Shown one piece after another: positions 7,412 through 13,550 of a stretch of 16,459 bases of DNA (its first letter is position 1; each line of letters opens with the position of its first letter). The notes beneath the pieces were generated by a model. That model was not told the DNA's origin. It ran no database searches and saw only the letters and a list, made by a program, of their open reading frames with translations. This DNA comes from Campylobacterota bacterium (lineage in GTDB: Bacteria; Campylobacterota; Campylobacteria; Campylobacterales; Sulfurimonadaceae). The stretch covers positions 1 to 16,459 of the forward strand of contig JAADDU010000125.1 of assembly GCA_013153755.1 (NCBI GenBank), in the 5' to 3' direction. A program made the translations under genes and the position numbers.

Positions 7412-7442
7412 GCAGTCATGACAAACTACTTGTTATGACTGC
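7412..7442. repeat. 13-bp inverted repeat across the recQ stop codon
   Basis: GCAGTCATGACAA (7412-7424) pairs with TTGTTATGACTGC (7430-7442) through 13 pairs, one of them G-U, around the loop ACTAC. The recQ stop (TGA, 7416-7418 on the minus strand) is inside the stem, so the last codons of recQ make half of it. Neither strand shows a proper T-run after the stem, so a classical terminator is doubtful. It may protect mRNA 3' ends or separate the convergent DUF302-like and recQ transcripts. Confidence 0.6.
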
Positions 7443-9200
7443 TAAAAATTCCTCCCCAAACTGTTCAAACTTTTTCTCCCCAACACCATTTACTTCAAGC
7501 ATAGATGCTTTGTCGTAAGGTTTTTCATTTGCCAAATGTTTTAGAGTTTTATCATTAAAGATGATGTAAGCAGGAACACCCATATCTGATGCTAACTCTG
7601 CTCTTTTTGCTCTAAGTGCTTCAAAAAGTTCCTCATCATACTCAAAACTCTCAACCTGTTTGATTTTTTTCTCTTTAACAGAGATTTTTAGTCTTGAAGA
7701 TTTTATATCTAGTGTTTTTTGAGATTTTAAAATCGATATGGCATCATTTGTGAGTTTTAAAACACTAAACTCTCCAAGTGTTAAAATCTTCATCTCCATT
7801 AAACGCTCTAAGATTACAAACCACTCTTTTTTGCTTAGATGCACTCCTATACCATAAACAGAGAGCTTATCTGCCCCGTTTGCTAAGATTTTTTGCTCTT
7901 TTGAGCCTCTAAGCACATCAACTATGTAGTTTTTTCCAAAACCTTGGTTGGTTTTGTAGATGGTACTTAGTATCATTTGAGCCTCTTTTGTTATGTCTTG
8001 ACGCAAATCATCACTACTAACACAGTTATCACATCTATCAACACACTCATCTAAAGTATCATCAAAATACTCTGCTAGTTGTTTATGAAAACATATCTCA
8101 CTCGTTGCAAACTTGTAGATACCATCTATCTTAGCTTCTAAATGTTGTTTATATTCTGCATCTGTTATATCTTTTAAAAACTGTTTTTGAAGTACCATAT
8201 CCCCTGCATTAAAAAGTAGTAAAACCTCGCTATCTTCCCCATCTCTACCAGCTCGACCAATCTCTTGATAGTAGTTCTCTTGTGTTTTTGGCAGACTCAT
8301 ATGAACTACAAATCGTATATCGCTCTTATCTATCCCCATCCCAAAAGCGATGGTTGCTACCATGATGTTTATCTTGTCATTTACAAAGATTTTAAAGTTT
8401 TGCTCTCTGATGTGGTTTGGTAGTCCTGCATGGTAAGCTAGAGATTTATAGCCAGTTGAGTTTAGATGTGCACTTAAATCTTCAGCTTTTTTCCTACTAC
8501 TTACATAGATAATCCCACTCTCATCTTTGTGTCTAAAAAGGAAGTTTTTAAGTTGTGCATAACCGTTAGAGAGTCGTCTCTCAGCAGATATGTAGATATT
8601 TTTGCGAAACACTTTACCTTTTAGCAGAAGTGGATTTTCTAGTTTTAGCTCTCTTAGTATATCATTAGTTACATGGTTGGTAGAAGTTGCTGTAAAAGCA
8701 CATATGTTAGTTTGTGGAAAGTGAGATTTTAAGTTTCCCAAAGCTCTGTAATCATCCCTAAACTCATGCCCCCATTGACTTATACAGTGGGCTTCATCTA
8801 TAACAAAAAAGTTTATATTTAGATTTTTTAAAAGATTTAGTGTCCACTCTGTGTTTAATCTCTCAGGGGAGAGATATAAAAATTTTAGTTCATTGTTATA
8901 TAAAGCATCCACTATATCTTCTATCTCATCTCTACTTTGGGCAGAACTTATCATCTGGGCACTTATATTTTGAGCCCTTAGAGATGCAACTTGGTCTTGC
9001 ATAAGTGCTATGAGAGGAGAGATAACAATACTTATGCCATCTTTCATGAGAGTTGGGAGTTGGTAAACCAAACTTTTACCACCACCAGTTGGAAGTATCA
9101 TCAAAAGGTCTCTGCCACTTAGTATGGCATCTACACCTTCTTCTTGTAGTTCTCTGAAGCTGTTATGCCCAAAGTTGTCTTTTAGTATCTTGTGTTTCAA
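7416..9200 (-). CDS. recQ: ATP-dependent DNA helicase RecQ
   Basis: This 594-residue superfamily 2 helicase unwinds DNA 3' to 5' in recombination and fork repair. In order it shows Walker A PTGGGKS (37-43), motif II DEAH (135-138) within CISQWGHEFRDDYR, motif III FTATS (169-173), and the helicase C domain with the GRAGRDG motif. A zinc-binding cysteine cluster (ICFHKQLAEYFDD...CVDRCDNC), a winged-helix region and a C-terminal HRDC domain (about 521-590) follow. The start is TTG at 9200: the TTGA overlaps the ribE stop by four bases, and the first in-frame ATG lies inside the Walker A region, too late for a working enzyme. Expression is therefore probably coupled to ribE. All helicase motifs look intact. 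Confidence 0.93.
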   Translation of the reverse strand: MKHKILKDNFGHNSFRELQEEGVDAILSGRDLLMILPTGGGKSLVYQLPTLMKDGISIVISPLIALMQDQVASLRAQNISAQMISSAQSRDEIEDIVDALYNNELKFLYLSPERLNTEWTLNLLKNLNINFFVIDEAHCISQWGHEFRDDYRALGNLKSHFPQTNICAFTATSTNHVTNDILRELKLENPLLLKGKVFRKNIYISAERRLSNGYAQLKNFLFRHKDESGIIYVSSRKKAEDLSAHLNSTGYKSLAYHAGLPNHIREQNFKIFVNDKINIMVATIAFGMGIDKSDIRFVVHMSLPKTQENYYQEIGRAGRDGEDSEVLLLFNAGDMVLQKQFLKDITDAEYKQHLEAKIDGIYKFATSEICFHKQLAEYFDDTLDECVDRCDNCVSSDDLRQDITKEAQMILSTIYKTNQGFGKNYIVDVLRGSKEQKILANGADKLSVYGIGVHLSKKEWFVILERLMEMKILTLGEFSVLKLTNDAISILKSQKTLDIKSSRLKISVKEKKIKQVESFEYDEELFEALRAKRAELASDMGVPAYIIFNDKTLKHLANEKPYDKASMLEVNGVGEKKFEQFGEEFLAVITSSLS

Positions 9201-9808
9201 TATCTAGCACTTATAGCATCTACTTCATCCCAACTAAGTGAGGGTTTTTGGTGGGCTATGATGTGTGATACATATCTTGCAAACATATCGGTCTCTACAT
9301 TTACTTTTGAGCCTTTTTTATACCGTTTAAAAAGTGTCTCTTTCATAGTTATAGGGATGATAGTTAGCCTAAAACTATCTGCATCTACATCATTTACAGT
9401 TAGACTTACCCCATCTATAGTTATAGAGCCTTTTGGAACTATATAGGGGATGAACTTTTTATCTATAGTTATAAAAACATCATAAGAGTTTCCGTTGTTT
9501 TTTATCTCTTTTATAGTTCCTATCGCATCTATATGCCCTTGTACAATATGCCCCTCAAACCTATCCCCCATCATCATAGCTGGTTCTATATGCACTTCAT
9601 CTTTGTAGTTCTCTAAAGCTAGATGTTTTTGTGATTCAGGCGATAACTCCACACTAAAACCATCATTTAAAACTTCCACAACACTAAGACAAGCCCCATT
9701 TATAGCTATGGAATCTCCAAGTTTTGGTTTGTGTTTTGATTTGATAGAGAGTTTAGAGCCTGAAAAGCTTTTTACCCTAGCCATCTCTCTTATGAGTCCT
9801 GTGAACAT
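9197..9808 (-). CDS. ribE: riboflavin synthase, alpha subunit type
   Basis: This 203-residue protein catalyses the last step of riboflavin synthesis, the dismutation of two 6,7-dimethyl-8-ribityllumazine molecules. It shows the family's tandem barrel repeats. It opens with MFTGLI, the first half contains the NGACLSV segment, and the second contains GHIVQGHID and GSITIDGVSLTVN. The C-terminal ETDMFARYV lies in the trimerisation helix region. The length is normal. The other riboflavin genes are not nearby. Its upstream region contains one copy of the duplicated 49-bp element (9835-9883), which ends 26 bases before the ATG. Its stop overlaps the recQ start. No strong Shine-Dalgarno is visible; AAGGGTG about 7 bases upstream may serve. 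Confidence 0.95.
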   Translation of the reverse strand: MFTGLIREMARVKSFSGSKLSIKSKHKPKLGDSIAINGACLSVVEVLNDGFSVELSPESQKHLALENYKDEVHIEPAMMMGDRFEGHIVQGHIDAIGTIKEIKNNGNSYDVFITIDKKFIPYIVPKGSITIDGVSLTVNDVDADSFRLTIIPITMKETLFKRYKKGSKVNVETDMFARYVSHIIAHQKPSLSWDEVDAISARY

Positions 9809-9834
9809 TTGGTTACACCCTTACTTATTTATAT

Positions 9835-9883
9835 ATGCAAATGATACTCAAAAATGATAAAAAAGTATTTAAAGATGGATATT
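9835..9883 (-). repeat. copy A of duplicated 49-bp upstream element (ribE promoter region)
   Basis: On the plus strand this reads ATGCAAATGATAC, 8 variable bases, GATAAAAAA, 2 bases, ATTTAAAGAT, 1 base, GATATT. It aligns without gaps to 11238-11286 with about 40 of 49 identical positions. On the minus strand it is the presumed promoter of ribE, with TATCATTTGCATATAT containing a -10-like sequence. It ends 26 bases before the start codon, the same spacing as copy B. Confidence 0.7.
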
Positions 9884-9915
9884 TATACTAACTAAGTCTA
9901 ATAAAGTACAAATTA

Positions 9916-9951
9916 ATACTTAAGTATATATAATAACATATACTTAAATAT
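9916..9951 (+). promoter_or_regulatory. double palindromic operator and promoter of the toxin-antitoxin pair
   Basis: ATACTTAAGTAT (9916-9927) is a perfect 12-bp palindrome, and ATACTTAAATAT (9940-9951) is a second copy with one mismatch, spaced 24 bp centre to centre. Together they form a larger inverted repeat, TTAAGTATAT (9920-9929) / ATATACTTAA (9938-9947). The -10 box TATAAT (9929-9934) lies between the two. This is the usual layout for autorepression by an antitoxin or antitoxin-toxin complex, and two sites allow cooperative binding. Confidence 0.75.
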
Positions 9952-9961
9952 GGAGAAAAAT

Positions 9962-10237
9962 ATGATAACATATGCAAAATCTGAGATGATAGGTATTACA
10001 GAACTTGGTAAATCTCTTGGTAGTTATCTTGATAAAGTGACATCAAATGTATTTACTAAGATAGTTATCATAAGAAGAAATAAGCCTGAAGCTGTGATAA
10101 TCCCTATAGAAGAGTATGAGATGCTTCAAAGTGTTTATGACAGGCTTGAGCAAAAAGAGATAGAGACCCTTTTAGGTAGTATGAGTGAAGAGGATAAACA
10201 AGTTGTTAAAACAAAAACTATAAGTATAGATATATGA
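9962..10237 (+). CDS. Phd/YefM-family antitoxin
   Basis: This 91-residue type II antitoxin has the Phd/YefM N-terminal DNA-binding fold: GITELGKSLGSYLDKV, then IVIIRRNKPEAVIIPIEEYEML (about residues 10-54). A less ordered C-terminal tail that should wrap the toxin follows. I choose the ATG at 9962, five bases after GGAGA (9952-9956), over the ATG at 9950, which contains that Shine-Dalgarno and overlaps the operator. The gene overlaps the toxin gene by four bases (ATGA), the usual arrangement. The twin palindromes just upstream are its likely binding sites. It contains no TGCATCTA word. Confidence 0.88.
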   Translation: MITYAKSEMIGITELGKSLGSYLDKVTSNVFTKIVIIRRNKPEAVIIPIEEYEMLQSVYDRLEQKEIETLLGSMSEEDKQVVKTKTISIDI

Positions 10238-10524
10238 AAAAAGATATAAAACTTACATATCTAAAAAAGGCGATGAAGTTTCTTGATAAAAATACTTCAG
10301 TACTGAGTGAAGAACAAGTTGATGAACTTGTTATAAAATTTATCAAGAAAAAAATCTATAATATAGATACTAATGTTGATTATAAACAGATGAGTGGTTC
10401 TATCTCAAATATCTATAGGATTAGAAAAGCCAATATCAGGATTATTGTTAAACTTGAAAATAGCGTAGTTACTATTGAAGCAATTATAGCAGATATTGGT
10501 TTTCGTGGTGATATTTATAAGTGA
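10234..10524 (+). CDS. RelE/ParE-family toxin
   Basis: This 96-residue protein has the C-terminal signature of RelE/ParE toxins: IYRIRKANIRIIVKLENSVVTIEAI, then a terminal GFRGDIYK. Members of the RelE branch cut mRNA in the ribosome. The arginines in YRIRKANIR and GFRG and the final tyrosine match positions used for catalysis in RelE. The N-terminal half is helical and less recognisable. The ATG overlaps the antitoxin stop. Its own stop (10522-10524) abuts the stop of the convergent Sel1 gene with no spacer. Whether the target is mRNA (RelE) or gyrase (ParE) is not certain from sequence alone; I favour mRNA. Confidence 0.82.
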   Translation: MKKDIKLTYLKKAMKFLDKNTSVLSEEQVDELVIKFIKKKIYNIDTNVDYKQMSGSISNIYRIRKANIRIIVKLENSVVTIEAIIADIGFRGDIYK

Positions 10525-11211
10525 TTAAAAAACAATCTTCCCATCATCTTGAAGCCCTCTGATGATTTGTTTTGCTTTTTCATGCCCCTTATAAGCTGCT
10601 TTTCTACACAACTCTAGTGCTTTGTCTGCATCTTTTTCGCACCCTATACCTTGATCATAAAGTAGCCCTAAGTTATAAAGCCCTTGAGCTAAACCACCCT
10701 CAGCTGCACGGGAAAAACATATAAAAGTTCTTGCATCATCTTGAACTACACCATGACCCTCTTTATATAAAGCTCCAAGATTGTTAAATGATTCTAGGTG
10801 TCCCCTTTTTGCTCCCTCTTCATACCAAAAAGCAGCTTCACTGAAGTTTTGCTCACACCCTATACCTCTCTCCAACATAAGAGCTACTTCATACATAGCT
10901 GGTGGTACTTCTCTTATAGCTGCTTTTAGATGCAGTTCATAAGCCTTAAATTGATTTGATTCTAGTCCACAAAGACCGTGCATATTTAAAATGGCTAGAT
11001 TAAAAAGTGCATAAGGTTGCTCTGCATCTGCTGCTTTTGTGTAAAATTCTACCGCTTTGGCTTCATCTTTTTGACACCCTTGAGCATTTTGGTACATAAA
11101 TCCAAGTGAAGTCTGAGCATCACTATCTCCTGCATCTGCTAACTCTTTATATAATTCAAATGCTGTTGTGTAGTCTTGTTTGTTGTAAGCTTCGTGTGCT
11201 TTTTTTATCAT
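10525..11211 (-). CDS. Sel1-like repeat (TPR-type) protein
   Basis: This 228-residue alpha-solenoid protein has about five Sel1-like repeats from residue 28 to 215, each with the A-x-x-x-L-G/A-x-x-Y-x-x-G pattern (for example AQTSLGFMYQNAQG, SFNNLGALYKEGHG, GLYNLGLLYDQGIG). Such repeats bind other proteins. There is no signal peptide, so a cytoplasmic location is expected, unlike the secreted Helicobacter cysteine-rich Hcp proteins. Several repeats have a cysteine right after the turn glycine (GCQK, GCEQ, GCEK). The ATG at 11211 has only a weak purine-rich stretch upstream, and copy B of the duplicated element lies 26 bases before it. The partner is unknown. Confidence 0.85.
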   Translation of the reverse strand: MIKKAHEAYNKQDYTTAFELYKELADAGDSDAQTSLGFMYQNAQGCQKDEAKAVEFYTKAADAEQPYALFNLAILNMHGLCGLESNQFKAYELHLKAAIREVPPAMYEVALMLERGIGCEQNFSEAAFWYEEGAKRGHLESFNNLGALYKEGHGVVQDDARTFICFSRAAEGGLAQGLYNLGLLYDQGIGCEKDADKALELCRKAAYKGHEKAKQIIRGLQDDGKIVF

Positions 11212-11237
11212 TTTTTATCTTTTGTGTAATTTTTATT

Positions 11238-11286
11238 ATGCAAATGATACCGTTATAGGATAAAAAACCATTTAAAGATAGATATT
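11238..11286 (-). repeat. copy B of duplicated 49-bp upstream element (Sel1 gene promoter region)
   Basis: This aligns without gaps to 9835-9883, keeping ATGCAAATGATAC, GATAAAAAA, ATTTAAAGAT and GATATT in the same order and spacing. On the minus strand it reads into TATCATTTGCATAATA, whose CATAAT may be the -10. It ends 26 bases before the Sel1 gene ATG. The 105-base gap between the Sel1 gene and murE holds nothing else that I can see. Confidence 0.7.
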
Positions 11287-11316
11287 AGTAATCAAAAGAA
11301 GTTCAACAGGCAAAAA

Positions 11317-12612
11317 TTAATTTAGATGCAGTAACTCTCTGACTATTTCTCTATCATCAAATGGAAGTTTCTTATCGTAGATGATTTGGTATGCTTCATC
11401 CCCTTTTCCAAGTATGACAACAACTTCATTTTCCTCTTGCTCATCTAACGCCATCTCTATGGCTTTTTTTCTATTTAGTTCAACACTAACCATGCTTTTA
11501 TCTGTAATACCTTCTAAGATATCATTTACTATGGCTTGTGGATCTTCGTTTCGTGGATTATCACTTGTAATGTATACTTTTTTTGCTAAACTTACTGCAA
11601 CTTTCCCCATTAGTGGTCTTTTGCTTTTATCTCTGTCTCCACCAGCTCCAAATACCACAAGAAGTTCTTTTTCTTTTAGTGCATTTAAAACTTGTTGCAT
11701 ACCATCTGGAGTATGAGCAAAATCAACTATAACATTTGGAAATTCACAAACTTGTTCCATTCTACCACTCACACCAGCAAAGTTATCTACAACCTCTACT
11801 ATCGCATCTAAACCTTTATCTGTTAGTATATCAACCCCACCAATTGCAGCCATAAGGTTATAAAGATTAAAAAAACCATGTAATGATGATGTAAAAGGTA
11901 CTATCTTAGAAAAATGTTGAATGATTCCACTAGATGCATCATTTAGTGAATATGCTATGAGTTTATAGGTTGCTGGGTTTTCTATGCCATAAGTAAAGGT
12001 ATTTTTAATGTTAAAAGATGCTTTATCTTCATCTTTATTTATAAGTTTTTTACCTTCATCTGCAAAAAAACTATTTTTTATCGCTATATACTCGCCTATC
12101 GTTTTATGATAGTCTAGATGGTCTTGAGTTATGTTTGTAAGTATCTTTAACTCAAAGTTTATCCCCTCTATTCTATCTTGAGCAATAGCATGAGAACTAA
12201 CTTCCATGATAAAAAACTCACATCCAGCTTCTACTGCTTGATAGATATGTTTATATGTGTTTAAAACACTTGGTGTTGTTAAAGATTTTCCTTCTACAAC
12301 TTCATCATTCATAAAAAAGCCACGAGTTCCTTGCATAGCAGTTTTATAGCCCAAATCAAGTAAAAAAGAGTACATAGCACTAGCAGTAGTTGTTTTACCA
12401 TTTGTTCCAGTTATACCAATAACTTTTATCTTATCTATACCAAAAAGTTTTGCTACATCTTTTATGCTTATTATGGAGTGTGCATCTCTATCTTTTGCAT
12501 CTTGAAGGTATTTACTGTTTTGAGTAGTAGATACAAAAGCCGTATTTTTATCACATTCTGATGAGTTTTCTGTTATATATCTATAACTTTGGTTTGGTAG
12601 TTCAATTTTCAA
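11317..12612 (-). CDS. murE: UDP-N-acetylmuramoyl-tripeptide synthetase MurE
   Basis: This 431-residue cytoplasmic Mur ligase adds the third amino acid to UDP-MurNAc-L-Ala-D-Glu. It shows the ATP-binding loop GITGTNGKTTT (66-76), the EVSSHAIAQDRIEG segment (137-150), NITQDHLDYH (160-169), and HTPDGM in the substrate region. The DNPRNEDP motif (351-358) predicts meso-diaminopimelate as substrate, as in Gram-negative bacteria. The usual GKGHE is GKGDE here (402-406). The P-loop comes at residue 66, so the N-terminal UDP-binding domain is shorter than in E. coli MurE. The start overlaps the upstream TPR-like gene by 11 bases, so it is probably the last gene of a nifU-like/TPR-like/murE operon. 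The C-terminus Leu-His-Leu-Asn is encoded partly by a TGCATCTA word. Confidence 0.95.
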   Translation of the reverse strand: MKIELPNQSYRYITENSSECDKNTAFVSTTQNSKYLQDAKDRDAHSIISIKDVAKLFGIDKIKVIGITGTNGKTTTASAMYSFLLDLGYKTAMQGTRGFFMNDEVVEGKSLTTPSVLNTYKHIYQAVEAGCEFFIMEVSSHAIAQDRIEGINFELKILTNITQDHLDYHKTIGEYIAIKNSFFADEGKKLINKDEDKASFNIKNTFTYGIENPATYKLIAYSLNDASSGIIQHFSKIVPFTSSLHGFFNLYNLMAAIGGVDILTDKGLDAIVEVVDNFAGVSGRMEQVCEFPNVIVDFAHTPDGMQQVLNALKEKELLVVFGAGGDRDKSKRPLMGKVAVSLAKKVYITSDNPRNEDPQAIVNDILEGITDKSMVSVELNRKKAIEMALDEQEENEVVVILGKGDEAYQIIYDKKLPFDDREIVRELLHLN

Positions 12613-13195
12613 CTTGTTTACTCTTTGCTAATTTTTTTAGTAATTTTCTAAGTAGTTTATCGCTAGGGTAGATACTTAGTGCATTTTCTAAATATGTAAG
12701 TGCCATCTCTGCATAATCATGTTCTATAAGATTTTCTAAAAAGTCTGTGAAGTCCTCTTTTTTAGTTATGATTACACGAGTAGAAAACATAATATTTTCA
12801 AAAGTTTCTTTAAAACTTTCACCATCTTCAATAATTTGCTTAAAATCATCATACAAGATACCATCTTCAAACTCTAGTCTATCTCGAAGAGGTTCTGCAA
12901 ATATTTCACTAATCTTCTCTATAGTTCCATCCATAGTTTGAAGTATATCACTCATAATTACATCTGCTTGTTCTGTATCTTCACTCTTTAGTATCTCATA
13001 GTAATCAAAAAGTGCCTCTGCTCCACTTTCTCCACTTAAAGCCATCTCAGATAAAATAACACCATTATAGGCTTCCTTTGAACTAGGATAATCTTGGAGA
13101 ACAATGGCAAATTTTTCTAATGCTTTTTGAAAGTCAGATTTACTAAAACTCTCTTTTGCTTGAGAGAGTGTTTTATATTTACTTATACCATTCAT
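12602..13195 (-). CDS. TPR-like protein of the nifU-murE operon, function unknown
   Basis: This 197-residue acidic, helical protein has a TPR-like N-terminus (AKESFSKSDFQKALEKFAIVLQDYPSSKEAYNG) and a second TPR-like unit near the end (YAEMALTYLENALSIYPSDKLLRKLLKKL). The middle is charged and helical, without recognised motifs. I choose ATG 13195, eight bases after AAAGAG, rather than GTG 13204, which leaves no room for a ribosome site. It lies 12 bases after the nifU-like stop and overlaps murE by 11 bases. I recall a similar gene between the nifU-like gene and murE in Campylobacter, so the position seems conserved. It could be a scaffold for cell-wall or Fe-S factors; this is a guess from position only. 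Confidence 0.75.
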   Translation of the reverse strand: MNGISKYKTLSQAKESFSKSDFQKALEKFAIVLQDYPSSKEAYNGVILSEMALSGESGAEALFDYYEILKSEDTEQADVIMSDILQTMDGTIEKISEIFAEPLRDRLEFEDGILYDDFKQIIEDGESFKETFENIMFSTRVIITKKEDFTDFLENLIEHDYAEMALTYLENALSIYPSDKLLRKLLKKLAKSKQVEN

Positions 13196-13207
13196 TTTTA
13201 TCACTCT

Positions 13208-13483
13208 TTAAAGACCATCTATATCGTGTTCCATACCAACTGGTACATTTACAACTGTAAGCTCAGGATGGATATCCATTTTTATCTGTCTTTCCACACC
13301 ATACTTCAGAGTGTTACCACTACTTGCACACCCTATACATGCCCCTTTTAGCTGAACATATACACTACCATTTTTAACAGTTATAAACTCTATATCTCCA
13401 CCATCTAATGCTAATGATGGGCGAATCTTATCTATGGAAGCTTTTACGGGAGCTATAAGCTCTTCATCAGAAAATGGAATCAT
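13208..13483 (-). CDS. NifU-like C-terminal domain Fe-S scaffold protein
   Basis: This 91-residue protein consists only of the NifU C-terminal (Nfu) domain. It contains LALDGGDIEFITVKNGSVYV and the cluster-binding C49-x2-C52 in GACIGCASS, followed by TLKYGVERQI. Such proteins carry a [4Fe-4S] cluster between two subunits and hand it to target enzymes. An AAAGGA Shine-Dalgarno lies before the ATG at 13483. It is the first gene of the apparent nifU-like/TPR-like/murE operon. Clients of such a carrier in this window could include the radical SAM enzyme, but no direct link is visible. Confidence 0.92.
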   Translation of the reverse strand: MIPFSDEELIAPVKASIDKIRPSLALDGGDIEFITVKNGSVYVQLKGACIGCASSGNTLKYGVERQIKMDIHPELTVVNVPVGMEHDIDGL

Positions 13484-13517
13484 CTAAATTTCCTTTAAAT
13501 ATTTGTTAATCATAAAA

Positions 13518-13544
13518 TATGACATTATCGCTTAACATGTCATA
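13518..13544 (-). terminator. hairpin downstream of the aldo/keto reductase gene
   Basis: TATGACA (13518-13524) pairs perfectly with TGTCATA (13538-13544) around a 13-base loop. On the minus strand it comes six bases after the reductase stop and is followed by TTTTATG, giving a weak terminator shape. Its loop contains TATCGCTTAA, which recurs in the rplQ hairpin. GATAAT on the minus strand inside this hairpin may also serve as the -10 box for the nifU-like operon. Confidence 0.5.
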
Positions 13545-13550
13545 AAAGTT

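Noticed and set aside
9192..9446. Plus-strand open frame opposite ribE
   Set aside because: It lies wholly opposite ribE and the start of recQ, both of which show clear protein motifs; no ribosome site or recognisable protein.
9835..9864. Fur box in the ribE upstream element
   Set aside because: AAATGATAC and AAATGATAA are direct rather than inverted repeats, and the second is not kept in copy B.
9950..9961. Antitoxin start at 9950
   Set aside because: This ATG overlaps the operator and the Shine-Dalgarno of the ATG at 9962, and lacks its own ribosome site.
11238..11262. Sigma-54 promoter (GG-N10-GC) before the Sel1 gene
   Set aside because: On the minus strand GGTATCATTTGC has eight, not ten, bases between GG and GC, and copy A lacks the GG.
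11381..13351. Plus-strand open frames opposite murE, the TPR-like gene and the nifU-like gene
   Set aside because: All are Ser- and Phe-rich translations typical of the antisense of AT-rich genes, and the minus-strand genes are well supported.
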